The position numbers and the translations under genes were made by a program. A stretch of DNA of 64,000 nucleotides from QVMM01 sp047030855 (GTDB lineage Bacteria; Bacteroidota; Bacteroidia; Bacteroidales; Dysgonomonadaceae), in contig JBKYIJ010000008.1 of assembly GCA_047030855.1 (NCBI GenBank), positions 1,550,001 through 1,614,000 on the forward strand, written 5' to 3'. The notes beneath the pieces were generated by a model, which was not told where the DNA came from, searched no databases, and saw only the letters and a program-made list of their open reading frames with translations. This document shows, in pieces, positions 18,215 to 27,045 of this stretch; position 1 is the stretch's first letter; each line of letters starts with the position of its first letter.

Positions 18215-20065
18215 ATGAAAAAAATAATTCTGGCAGTTGCCCTTTTCTTTCTGACTATTGTTGGTCTTGAGGCTCAGGATTTTAAGTTTGCTTTGCTTAC
18301 GGATATACATATAAATAAAAATCCTTTTGCTTCTGAGGACGTCGAAAGATCGGTTAAGGAAATAAACGATAATCCCGAAATTAAATTTGTTATTGTTTCC
18401 GGCGACTTGACGGAGGAAGGGGATCGGAATTCTCTTAATGTCGCAAAATCATTATTGGATAAATTGAAGGTAAAATATTATGCTATTCCCGGAAATCACG
18501 AAACGAAATGGAGCGAGTCGGGCGTAACAAGTTTCGGACATATATTCGGTTCCGATCGTTTCAAATTTGAATATAACGGATATCTTTTCTTAGGATTTAA
18601 TACAGGACCTGTTATCAGAATGATGGACGGGCATGTTTCGCCACAGGATATTACTTGGCTCAAGAGTGAGCTTGATGCCGCCAAACCAAACCAACCTGTT
18701 ATTATAGTGACTCACTATCCCTTATTGGATGGAGATGTAGATAATTGGTATGAGGTAACCGACCTTATTCGCAATTATAACGTAAAGGTTGTATTGGGCG
18801 GGCACTATCATAAAAATCAACTGGCTTTTTATGACGGAATTCCCGGAATAATAAACCGTTCTAATCTCAGAGGAAACGAACCTTACGGCGGTTTTTCGAT
18901 CTATGACATTACTCAGGATTCAATTGTTGTAAGTGAAAAAAGAATAGGAGAGGCTCCTCGTAAATGGGGCGGATACTCTTTGACTGAAAAATACTATACG
19001 ACTGATGTCAGTAAATATAAAAGACCCGACTATTCTGTCAATGAAGAATATTCTTTTGTAAAAGACGTTTGGCAGACCCGAAATGCAGGAGCGATTTATT
19101 CTTCGCCTGTGGTATATGATAATAAGGTGTATGTTGCCGACGATTTGGGGTATTTGTCCTGCTATTTTCTGGAAAGCGGACAAAAACTGTGGCAGTTCAA
19201 AACCGAAAACAGAATACTCGGCACTCCCGCTGTTTCGGAAAACATTGTTGTTGTAGGATCAACGGATAATTATATATATGGTATAGATGCCGTAAACGGT
19301 ACTCTTATATGGAAGTATAAGGCAAACGACGCCGTTATCGGTGCAGTTACAATTGGTAATCATGGGAAGGCATACGTGGGGGCGAGCGACCATAATTTTT
19401 ACTGTCTGAACATAAAGGACGGAAGTTTGGTGTGGGCATACCCGAACGTAAAAGGTTATGTGGAAACTCGTCCCCTGCTTTATGCCGGAAAAGTTATTTT
19501 CGGGGCATGGGATAATAATATGTATGCTCTGGATGCCGACACCGGTGAATTGAAATGGGCGTGGGACGGAGGTCTGACCCGTATGCATTTTTCTCCTGCT
19601 GCCGTATGGCCTGTTGCCGCACATGGAAAATTATTCTTTACTGCTCCCGACAGGGTAATGACTGCTCTCGATGTTGAAACAGGAAAAACCTTGTGGCGGA
19701 CAAATGAATCTATGGTTCGCGAAACTATCGGATTGTCGGAAGACAGTACGAGAGTGTACAGCAAAACAATGCAGGATAGTGTTGTTTGTTATTCGGCTGT
19801 TTCGGAAAAACTGCAAAAAATCTGGAAAACCAATGTAGGTTACGGTTACGATCATGCACCTTCGATGCCTGTCGAAAAAGACGGCGTGGTTTTCGGCTGT
19901 ACGAAAAACGGAATTATATTTGCACTGGATGCCGTGACAGGTAAACTTTTGTGGAAACACAAAGTGGGTAATTCGCTCATCAGCACTGTCGTTCCATTAA
20001 GTGGAAAAGAATGTGTCTATACAAGTGCGGAAGGTTATATCGGAATTTTGCATTCCGATAAATAA
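18215..20065 (+). CDS. secreted metallophosphatase fused to a PQQ-type beta-propeller
   Basis: This 616-residue protein has a signal peptide ending near residue 20 (FLTIVGLEAQ). Residues ~22-240 are a calcineurin-like phosphoesterase with the full metal motif set: DIH, SGDLTEEGD, GNHE, VTHYPL and GGHYH. Residues ~280-616 are a PQQ/pyrrolo-quinoline-like propeller of repeats such as VYVADDLGYLSCYFLESGQK and LYALDADTGELKW-type blades. The enzyme half could hydrolyse a phosphomonoester or phosphodiester in the periplasm. The propeller may bind substrate or partner. As first gene of the right arm it may remove phosphate from cell-wall fragments before uptake. A hairpin overlaps its stop codon. 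Confidence 0.85.
   Translation: MKKIILAVALFFLTIVGLEAQDFKFALLTDIHINKNPFASEDVERSVKEINDNPEIKFVIVSGDLTEEGDRNSLNVAKSLLDKLKVKYYAIPGNHETKWSESGVTSFGHIFGSDRFKFEYNGYLFLGFNTGPVIRMMDGHVSPQDITWLKSELDAAKPNQPVIIVTHYPLLDGDVDNWYEVTDLIRNYNVKVVLGGHYHKNQLAFYDGIPGIINRSNLRGNEPYGGFSIYDITQDSIVVSEKRIGEAPRKWGGYSLTEKYYTTDVSKYKRPDYSVNEEYSFVKDVWQTRNAGAIYSSPVVYDNKVYVADDLGYLSCYFLESGQKLWQFKTENRILGTPAVSENIVVVGSTDNYIYGIDAVNGTLIWKYKANDAVIGAVTIGNHGKAYVGASDHNFYCLNIKDGSLVWAYPNVKGYVETRPLLYAGKVIFGAWDNNMYALDADTGELKWAWDGGLTRMHFSPAAVWPVAAHGKLFFTAPDRVMTALDVETGKTLWRTNESMVRETIGLSEDSTRVYSKTMQDSVVCYSAVSEKLQKIWKTNVGYGYDHAPSMPVEKDGVVFGCTKNGIIFALDAVTGKLLWKHKVGNSLISTVVPLSGKECVYTSAEGYIGILHSDK
20039..20059 (+). terminator. hairpin at the end of the metallophosphatase gene
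   Basis: The stem is ATCGGAAT (20039-20046) and ATTCCGAT (20052-20059) with a 5-base loop, just before the stop codon. A T-rich stretch follows but it is broken by A and G. It is a weak terminator or a stability element. Confidence 0.4.
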
Positions 20066-20107
20066 TTGTTTATTTTATTTGCGAAATATTTAACGATAAT
20101 AAAAAAT

Positions 20108-21565
20108 ATGAAGATTAATTGTTTTATTCCTTTTCAGAGCGCTGCTCAGGTAAAAGAAACCGTGAACTCTTTGAGAAATTCGGAACTGGTTGATAAAATA
20201 TTTTTGTTGACCGACAACGATTGTAAAGATAAAGTGGACGGATGCGAAGTTGTTTCTATCGACTCTCTGAGATCGACTTCTACTGTAAAAACCATTGCCG
20301 AAAAAGCAAGCGGAGACTATACCGTTATTTACACGAAATCGGCTGAACTGAGATTCGGCTATTTTGCTTTGGACCGTATGCTGAAGATTGCACAGGATTC
20401 GGGTGCAGGTATGCTGTACAGCGATCATTACCAGATTAAAGACAACAATAAAATAAATGCGCCCGTTATAGCATATCAGAAAGGAAGCCTGCGTGACGAT
20501 TTCAATTTCGGATCGGTGCTGTTCTATGAAACAAAGGCTTTGAAAAAAGCTGCTGCCGCAATGGACGTCAACTATAAATTTGCAGGACAATACGATTTGC
20601 GTCTGAAAGTTTCACAGTTTGCGGAACTCGTTCACCTGAACGAATATCTGTATACTGAAATCGAAAACGATACCCGTAAGAGCGGCGAAAAACAATTCGA
20701 CTACGTTGATCCTAAAAACAGGGATATGCAGATCGAAATGGAAAAAGCTTGTACCGACCACCTGAAAAAAATCGGCGCATATCTTGCCCCTAAATTTAAA
20801 GACGTTAAGTTTAACCAAGGTAACTTTGAATATGAAGCTTCGGTTATTATTCCTGTAAGAAACCGTATCCGCACGATAGCCGATGCGATTAAATCGGTAT
20901 TGAGCCAGAAAACGAACTTCAAGTTTAATCTGATTATTGTTGACAACTATTCAACAGACGGAACAGGCGAAGCGATAGATAAATTCACCGACGACAGGCT
21001 GATTCACGTAATCCCCGAAAACAAAGAACTCGGGATTGGCGGATGCTGGAATGCAGGCGTACATCATCCTAAATGCGGTAAATTCGCCGTGCAATTGGAT
21101 AGCGATGACGTTTATTCGGACGAAAACACATTGCAAAAAATAGTGGATGCTTTCTATGAACAAAACTGTGCAATGGTTGTCGGAACCTATATGCTGACGG
21201 ACTTCGATATGAAGATGATACCTCCGGGTGTGATCGATCATAAAGAGTGGACTCCCGAAAACGGACGCAACAACGCTCTCCGTATCAACGGGCTTGGCGC
21301 TCCCCGTGCTTTCTATACTCCCGTGTTGCGTGAAATAAAAGTTCCTAACACCAGCTACGGAGAAGATTATGCGTTGGGATTGTATTTTTCGAGAGAATAT
21401 CAGATCGGGCGTATCTACGATGTGTTGTATCTGTGCCGCCGTTGGGACGACAACTCCGACGCATCGCTCGATATTCCTAAAATGAATGCGCATAATACGT
21501 ACAAAGACAGTATCCGTACATGGGAAGTTGAAGCGCGTATCAAGTTTAATAAAAAGAATAATTAA
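20108..21565 (+). CDS. glycosyltransferase family 2-like protein with two GT-A-like halves
   Basis: The start is placed at ATG 20108 (MKINCFIPFQS), 485 codons. A longer TTG-initiated reading adds only a non-conserved stretch. The N-terminal half (1-240) resembles a nucleotidyl/glycosyl transferase fold without a clear DxD. The C-terminal half (~250-460) is a recognisable GT2 domain: ASVIIPVRNRIRTIADAI, VDNYSTDGT and the donor/metal motif QLDSDD. No membrane segment or signal is present, so it acts in the cytoplasm. It lies in the peptidoglycan recycling arm ahead of the DUF4922 gene. Its acceptor is unknown. Confidence 0.75.
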   Translation: MKINCFIPFQSAAQVKETVNSLRNSELVDKIFLLTDNDCKDKVDGCEVVSIDSLRSTSTVKTIAEKASGDYTVIYTKSAELRFGYFALDRMLKIAQDSGAGMLYSDHYQIKDNNKINAPVIAYQKGSLRDDFNFGSVLFYETKALKKAAAAMDVNYKFAGQYDLRLKVSQFAELVHLNEYLYTEIENDTRKSGEKQFDYVDPKNRDMQIEMEKACTDHLKKIGAYLAPKFKDVKFNQGNFEYEASVIIPVRNRIRTIADAIKSVLSQKTNFKFNLIIVDNYSTDGTGEAIDKFTDDRLIHVIPENKELGIGGCWNAGVHHPKCGKFAVQLDSDDVYSDENTLQKIVDAFYEQNCAMVVGTYMLTDFDMKMIPPGVIDHKEWTPENGRNNALRINGLGAPRAFYTPVLREIKVPNTSYGEDYALGLYFSREYQIGRIYDVLYLCRRWDDNSDASLDIPKMNAHNTYKDSIRTWEVEARIKFNKKNN

Positions 21566-21580
21566 TAATCCATAGAAAAT

Positions 21581-21634
21581 AGGATAAGAAAGTGGAAATC
21601 TCGATTTTCGCTTCTTATCCTTCGATCGTTTTTT
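21581..21634 (+). terminator. possible attenuator hairpin between GT2 and DUF4922 genes
   Basis: AGGATAAGAA (21581-21590) pairs with TTCTTATCCT (21612-21621), with a smaller nested stem. A T6 run follows after eight bases. The layout suits partial termination that would lower expression of the genes from 21639 onward. Confidence 0.45.
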
Positions 21635-21638
21635 ATAA

Positions 21639-22589
21639 ATGAGTAGCAAGGTAACATCAAAAGATATAGATAAGTTGCTCGACGAGCAACTGAACGAATG
21701 GGATTTGGCAAAGGGCAACTTTGACGCTCTTCAGAGAGTCGAAACCAAAGATTTTCCGTTCGGCGGATTCAGCGTAAGGGTGCAGTTTAATCCTGCGCGC
21801 ATACAGTCGACGGCAGCCAAAGTGGATACAAAATCAATCAAGGAAAGAAAATGTTTCCTTTGTCCGCAAAATTTGCCCGAAGTTCAAAGAGGGCTTGCAT
21901 TTGGTGAAGGATATCAGGTATTGGTCAATCCGTATCCGATATTTCCGAAGCATTATACAATCCCTACTTTCGATCATGTAGACCAGTTGATATTGGACAG
22001 ATACGGCGATATGCTCGATCTTGCAAAGGATCTGGACGAATTTTCCATATTCTATAACGGTCCGAAATGTGGAGCTTCCGCACCCGATCATGCCCATTTT
22101 CAGGCAGGTAACAAAGGCTTCATGCCGATCGAAAAGGACGTGAAATCCATTCAAAAAGAATTGGTTTACGAAACTTCCGATTTGAAGGTTTATGCGCTTA
22201 GAGAATATTTGAGAAACGCATTTCTTTTGGAGTCTGCGAATAAAGAAAGTCTGGTTGGCTTTTTCAAAAAACTTTATTCTCTGCTGGAAATAAAAGAGGG
22301 CGAAAAAGAACCGATGATGAACCTCATCACTTGGTACGAAAACGGCAAGTGGGAGAGCTGCGTTTTCCCTCGTGAAAACCACCGTCCCAAATGTTTCTTT
22401 GCGGAAGGCGACAAGAATCTTCTGATCAGTCCCGCGTCCGTCGATATGGGAGGCGTTTTTATCACTCCGCAGGAAAAAGATTTCAGAAAAATAACCGCCG
22501 ATGACATCAAGGCAATTTTGGAAGAAGTTTGTTTGCCAAACGACAAAATGGAAAAAATAGTTTCGGAATTGAAAAAACTGAAAAACTGA
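21639..22589 (+). CDS. DUF4922 protein, HIT-like nucleotidyltransferase/phosphorylase
   Basis: This 316-residue protein has no signal peptide and is cytoplasmic. Two features point to the HIT/GalT superfamily. One is a CFLCP cysteine pair near residue 71 followed by VNPYPIFPKHYTIP. The other is a histidine motif in CGASAPDHAHFQ near residue 150, which lines up with the active loop of GalT and Ap4A phosphorylase. It could transfer a nucleotide to, or phosphorolyse, a sugar phosphate such as GlcNAc-1-P or MurNAc-1-P. The substrate is unknown. The stop is 5 bases before the SpoIID start, so they are tightly coupled. Confidence 0.75.
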   Translation: MSSKVTSKDIDKLLDEQLNEWDLAKGNFDALQRVETKDFPFGGFSVRVQFNPARIQSTAAKVDTKSIKERKCFLCPQNLPEVQRGLAFGEGYQVLVNPYPIFPKHYTIPTFDHVDQLILDRYGDMLDLAKDLDEFSIFYNGPKCGASAPDHAHFQAGNKGFMPIEKDVKSIQKELVYETSDLKVYALREYLRNAFLLESANKESLVGFFKKLYSLLEIKEGEKEPMMNLITWYENGKWESCVFPRENHRPKCFFAEGDKNLLISPASVDMGGVFITPQEKDFRKITADDIKAILEEVCLPNDKMEKIVSELKKLKN

Positions 22590-22594
22590 TATAT

Positions 22595-23893
22595 ATGGAA
22601 CCCCTTGTGAAAGTAGGCGTATTGTCGTCGGATAAAATTGACTTTATCCTCCAAGCCGGTTATAGTTTTCAAGGCAAAGATTTTGACGGGCAGAATAAGG
22701 TGAGCCTGAAAGACGGACGTATTCTGTGGAACGGAGATTTGTATGACGAATTGCTGTTTGAAGCAAAAACCGAACAATCTTCGTTCGTCATTAAAGACGT
22801 TATAATCGGAATTAACTTTCACTGGGAACGTAAAGAAGATCAGCAGTTTAAAGGATCTCTTAAATTTATAGTCGAAGGGAATCTTATAACTGCCGTTAAT
22901 ATTATAAAAGTGGAAGATTACCTGACAAGCGTAATCTCTTCCGAAATGAGTTCTACCGCGTCGCTCGAGCTGTTGAAGGCTCATGCCGTAATATCCCGAA
23001 GCTGGCTGTTGGCTCAGATTGAGAAAAACAAGGAACTTGCTTCTCAGGAAAAAAAATATTCGACTTTCATCGAAACCGAAACGGAGCGTATACGCTGGTA
23101 TGATCGTGAAGATCATGTCAATTTCGATGTTTGTGCCGACGATCATTGCCAACGCTATCAGGGTATTAGCCGTACTTTTGCCAATATCGGCATTGTCAAA
23201 CAGGCGATAAGCGAAACCAGAGGGCAGGTGCTCGAGTCGGAAGGCAATATCTGCGATGCGCGTTTTTCGAAATGCTGCGGAGGCGGAGTCGAAGAGTTTC
23301 AGTATTGTTGGGAAGACATTAAGTATCCTTATCTTGCCAAGATCAGGGATTATACCGATCCGCAGGATTTGCCCGACCTGACAAAGGAAGCCGAAGCCGT
23401 AAAATGGATACAGACGCGTCCTGCCGCTTTTTGCAATACGCAGGATAAAAAAATACTTTCGCAAGTATTGAATAATTACGATCAGGAAACCGTCGATTTT
23501 TATCGTTGGTCTGTTTCGTACGCACAGGACGAATTATCGTCTTTAATTAAAGAACGTTCACAAATAGATTTCGGAGACATTCTCGATCTTATTCCTGTCG
23601 AAAGAGGAACGTCGGGCAGAATCGTAAAACTTAAAATCGTAGGTTCTAAAAAAACTCTTACCATCGGTAAAGAGCTGGAAATTCGCCGCATACTTTCCCG
23701 TTCGCATCTGTACAGTTCCGCATTTTACGTAGAAAAGAAAGACGGAACTTTCATCCTGCACGGAGCAGGCTGGGGGCACGGGGTAGGCTTGTGCCAGATA
23801 GGAGCTGCCGTTATGGGCGAAAAAGGATACGCTTACGATAAAATTCTCCTGCATTATTATGTCGGAGCTGAAATTAAGAAATTATATAACTAA
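22595..23893 (+). CDS. SpoIID/LytB domain protein lacking a signal peptide
   Basis: The start is ATG 22595 (MEPLVKVGVLSS), 432 codons. The upstream TTG start would overlap the previous gene and adds no signal. SpoIID hallmarks are present: VEDYLTSVISSEM (with the catalytic Glu candidate), LKAHAVISRSW, the CADDHCQRYQGI strand, FSKCCGGG and GWGHGVGLCQIGA. SpoIID is a lytic transglycosylase acting on glycan strands without stem peptides. Usual members are exported, but here no hydrophobic N-terminus exists. Many cysteines also fit a reducing cytoplasm. It sits between DUF4922 and AmpG, so it may cut imported glycan fragments in the cytoplasm. Confidence 0.85.
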   Translation: MEPLVKVGVLSSDKIDFILQAGYSFQGKDFDGQNKVSLKDGRILWNGDLYDELLFEAKTEQSSFVIKDVIIGINFHWERKEDQQFKGSLKFIVEGNLITAVNIIKVEDYLTSVISSEMSSTASLELLKAHAVISRSWLLAQIEKNKELASQEKKYSTFIETETERIRWYDREDHVNFDVCADDHCQRYQGISRTFANIGIVKQAISETRGQVLESEGNICDARFSKCCGGGVEEFQYCWEDIKYPYLAKIRDYTDPQDLPDLTKEAEAVKWIQTRPAAFCNTQDKKILSQVLNNYDQETVDFYRWSVSYAQDELSSLIKERSQIDFGDILDLIPVERGTSGRIVKLKIVGSKKTLTIGKELEIRRILSRSHLYSSAFYVEKKDGTFILHGAGWGHGVGLCQIGAAVMGEKGYAYDKILLHYYVGAEIKKLYN

Positions 23894-23898
23894 AAAAT

Positions 23899-25773
23899 AT
23901 GCAGAAGAAAACCAAATCACCATGGGCATGGATTCCCTCCCTGTACTTAGCAGAGGGTTTACCTTATGTAGCAGTGATGACGATTTCGGTCATCATGTAC
24001 AAACGTTTAGGTATATCAAACACTGATATTGCATTATATACAAGTTGGCTTTATTTGCCTTGGGTTATTAAACCGTTTTGGAGCCCGTTCGTAGATCTTT
24101 TAAAAACTAAGCGCTGGTGGATCGTCACCATGCAGTTGCTTATCGGGGCAGGTTTCGCAGGTATTGCGTTCACCATCCCGTTACCGTTCTTTTTTCAGGC
24201 GACGCTCGCCTTTTTCTGGTTGCTGGCATTCAGTTCGGCGACGCACGACATTGCCGCGGACGGGTTTTATATGCTTGCTCTCGATACGAATACACAGGCA
24301 AAATTCGTCGGCATCCGCAGCACATTCTACCGTGTAGCGACTATTATGGGGCAGGGGATTCTTATAATCCTTGCGGGAGTATTGGAAAGTGCGACAGGTA
24401 TTGAGCCTGTGAAAATGGATATCGACGTTTCGCCTCAATACACGCAATCGTCTATGGTTTTGCCGCAGGTCGGAAATATTACGCAACAAGAAGGCGAAAT
24501 ACGTTTTATTACACAGGACGAACCGATGCGTATCGGTACGAAAGAACTTAACAAAGACAGCTTACAGTTGTTTTTGGATAATGTGGCTCATCTGAACCAC
24601 GAAAACGGATTTATTTATAAAGAAGATGTTGCAGGCACTATTTCGGGTAAAAAGAGTGGAGGCTGGTGGACTTCTCATGTATCCAAACCTTTGGGCGACT
24701 GGATCAGGCATAATTTTGGCGAACATCGTGAAAACATTGATCTCGATTATACAGGAAACGTAGGCGTTACCGCTGTCTGGTTGTCACAAAAACCCGAACA
24801 CGGAAAAGAAATGGTACTCAACACCACAATGAGCCGTGGAGATAAGAGCATTTCGCTTTTGCACGGTGAACGTCTGGTATTCAACGAAGACAACTGGAAC
24901 AAACCTGCTTACCTTGTTTTTCAGGTCGATCCAAAGCTGACAACGGAAACTACTGCCGAATACAAAGGATTGTCGGGCAACATTCCGTTCGCTTGGTCTG
25001 TGACGTTCTTCGTGCTGGCAGGATTGTTCATATTCTTCAGCTTCTATCATAAAGTGATGTTGCCGCGTCCCGATTCGGATAAACCTGCGGCGGAACACGT
25101 TACGGCAGGAACTATCGTTAAGGATTTTATTGATACGTTTGTGACTTTCTTCAAGAAACCGCAAATCGGTGCGGCTCTGTTCTTTATGCTGACATTCCGC
25201 TTCTCGGAAGCTCAAGCATTGAAACTGATAAACCCATTCCTGCTTGATTCCCGCGATATCGGAGGTCTTGGGCTGACAACAGGCGAAGTAGGATTGGTAT
25301 ATGGTACGATCGGTATCATAGGGCTTACGCTCGGAGGTATCATCGGAGGTTTCGCGGCTGCGAAAGGCGGCTTGAAGAAATGGATATGGCCGATGACTAT
25401 AAGCATGTTGCTCACGATTGCAACCTTCGTTTACTTAAGCTTCTCCCAGACTGAAAGCCTTGTACTGATCAATATTTGTATCTTCATCGAACAGTTTGGT
25501 TACGGATTCGGATTTACGGCTTATATGTTGTATTTGATGTACTTCTCCGACGGAGAGCAGAAAACGGCACATTATGCGATCTGTACAGGATTCATGGCGC
25601 TGGGTATGATGATCCCCGGTATGTTTGCCGGTTGGTTGCAGGAATTGCTGGGATACAATCACTTCTTCGTATGGGTGATGATCTGTTGTATTGTTCCGGT
25701 TATAGCTGTGGCATTGCTGAAAATTGATCCTAACTACGGAAAGGCTGAAAAAGATAAAACAAAAGAAGATTAA
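23899..25773 (+). CDS. ampG: AmpG-family muropeptide permease with large periplasmic insert
   Basis: This 624-residue major facilitator protein has AmpG-like segments: SLYLAEGLPYVAV, TMQLLIGAGFAGIAF and SATHDIAADGFYMLAL. About five helices are followed by a soluble insert (~residues 178-370, from TGIEPVKMD to LSGNIPFAW), then the remaining helices (LTFRFSEAQALKLINPF, LGGIIGGFAAAKGG). By the MFS layout the insert lies in the periplasm. E. coli AmpG (~490 residues) lacks it. AmpG brings anhydro-muropeptides into the cytoplasm. It is followed by NamZ and MurT, so the locus has two different uptake routes. Confidence 0.88.
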   Translation: MQKKTKSPWAWIPSLYLAEGLPYVAVMTISVIMYKRLGISNTDIALYTSWLYLPWVIKPFWSPFVDLLKTKRWWIVTMQLLIGAGFAGIAFTIPLPFFFQATLAFFWLLAFSSATHDIAADGFYMLALDTNTQAKFVGIRSTFYRVATIMGQGILIILAGVLESATGIEPVKMDIDVSPQYTQSSMVLPQVGNITQQEGEIRFITQDEPMRIGTKELNKDSLQLFLDNVAHLNHENGFIYKEDVAGTISGKKSGGWWTSHVSKPLGDWIRHNFGEHRENIDLDYTGNVGVTAVWLSQKPEHGKEMVLNTTMSRGDKSISLLHGERLVFNEDNWNKPAYLVFQVDPKLTTETTAEYKGLSGNIPFAWSVTFFVLAGLFIFFSFYHKVMLPRPDSDKPAAEHVTAGTIVKDFIDTFVTFFKKPQIGAALFFMLTFRFSEAQALKLINPFLLDSRDIGGLGLTTGEVGLVYGTIGIIGLTLGGIIGGFAAAKGGLKKWIWPMTISMLLTIATFVYLSFSQTESLVLINICIFIEQFGYGFGFTAYMLYLMYFSDGEQKTAHYAICTGFMALGMMIPGMFAGWLQELLGYNHFFVWVMICCIVPVIAVALLKIDPNYGKAEKDKTKED

Positions 25774-25799
25774 TTTATAACTATATACTAAGAATCACT

Positions 25800-27038
25800 A
25801 TGAGAAAAATAGCTATAATACTAACTGTGTTTTTTGCATCTTTGGGTGTAAGCGGTTTTGCACAGAAGATAACGATAAAAACAGGTATCGAAGTTCTTAA
25901 AGAACAGAAATTCAAAATACTGGAAGGAAAACGCGTAGGGTTGATCACCAATCCTACGGGCGTCGATAATAATATGAAGTCGACTATCGACATTCTGCAC
26001 GAGGCTCCCAATGTAAATCTGGTGGCACTTTTCGCGCCTGAACACGGCGTGAGGGGCGATGCCCATGCAGGAGACGATATTGAGGATATGAAAGATCCGA
26101 GCACAGGACTTCCTGTGTTTTCTTTGCATGGTAAGAACCGCAAACCCACTCCTGAAATGCTGAAAGGCGTAGACGTCCTTGTGTATGACATTCAGGATAT
26201 AGGCTGCCGTTCGTTCACTTATATCAGCACTATGGGACTTTCGATGGAAGTCGCTGCCGAAAACGGCGTGGACTTTATCGTATTGGATCGTCCAAATCCT
26301 CTTGGCGGGCTGAAAGTTGAAGGCGGTCTTGTCGATGATGAGTTTATTTCGTTCGTAAGCCAATTTAAGATTCCTTATCTCTACGGTCTGACTTGCGGAG
26401 AATTGGCAATGCTCTTGAACGGAGAAAACATGCTGAAAAAGCAATGCAATCTTCAGGTGGTGAAAATGAAAGGCTGGAAACGCAAAATGACTTACGATCA
26501 GACAGGTTTGCAGTGGATAGCTTCTTCACCTCATATCCCGCAAGCGATCACTTCGGTTTTTTATCCTGTTTCGGGAATTTTGGGTGAACTTGGTTATATA
26601 TCCATCGGCGTAGGTTACACTATTCCTTTCCAGATGTTTGCTGCCGAATGGATAAATGCAGATGATCTTGCCAATAATCTGAATGCGTTGAAGCTGCCGG
26701 GAGTACATTTCCGCCCGATATACTTTAAACCGTTTTATTCTGTCAGTCAGGGAAAACAGTTGCAAGGCGTGCAGGTTCATATTATGAATTATGAGAAAGC
26801 ACGTTTGTCCGAAATACAGTTTTATGTAATGCAGGAGGTTGCGAAATTGTATCCTGACAGGGCTGTTTTCGATCATGCCGATGAAGGTCGTTTCAGAATG
26901 TTCGATCAGGTTTCGGGCAGTGATTTTGTCCGTGAAACATTTACACGTACCAATCGTTTTGAAGATATTAAAAATTTCTGGTACAGTAAGGTAGAACCTT
27001 TCAAACAGACATCCAAGAAATATTATTTATATAAATAA
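25800..27038 (+). CDS. namZ: exo-beta-N-acetylmuramidase NamZ (DUF1343)
   Basis: This 412-residue protein has a signal peptide ending near residue 22 (GVSGFAQ) and matches DUF1343: GKRVGLITNPTGVD, LFAPEHGVRG (the Glu-His loop is the active-site region), VYDIQDIGCRSFTY and VLDRPNPLGG. The founding member in Bacillus subtilis, and two enzymes from Tannerella forsythia, release MurNAc from non-reducing ends of glycan chains. It is predicted to be periplasmic and feeds MurNAc to MurT next door. There is no NagZ (GH3) in the window to remove the alternating GlcNAc. Confidence 0.9.
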   Translation: MRKIAIILTVFFASLGVSGFAQKITIKTGIEVLKEQKFKILEGKRVGLITNPTGVDNNMKSTIDILHEAPNVNLVALFAPEHGVRGDAHAGDDIEDMKDPSTGLPVFSLHGKNRKPTPEMLKGVDVLVYDIQDIGCRSFTYISTMGLSMEVAAENGVDFIVLDRPNPLGGLKVEGGLVDDEFISFVSQFKIPYLYGLTCGELAMLLNGENMLKKQCNLQVVKMKGWKRKMTYDQTGLQWIASSPHIPQAITSVFYPVSGILGELGYISIGVGYTIPFQMFAAEWINADDLANNLNALKLPGVHFRPIYFKPFYSVSQGKQLQGVQVHIMNYEKARLSEIQFYVMQEVAKLYPDRAVFDHADEGRFRMFDQVSGSDFVRETFTRTNRFEDIKNFWYSKVEPFKQTSKKYYLYK

Positions 27039-27045
27039 CAAACGT

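Noticed and set aside
20951..21718. A 255-codon minus-strand ORF
   Set aside because: It is antisense to the GT2 gene and crosses into the next gene; no motif or start signal supports it.
22274..23464. A 396-codon minus-strand ORF
   Set aside because: It is antisense to the conserved DUF4922 and SpoIID genes and its product has no recognisable domain.
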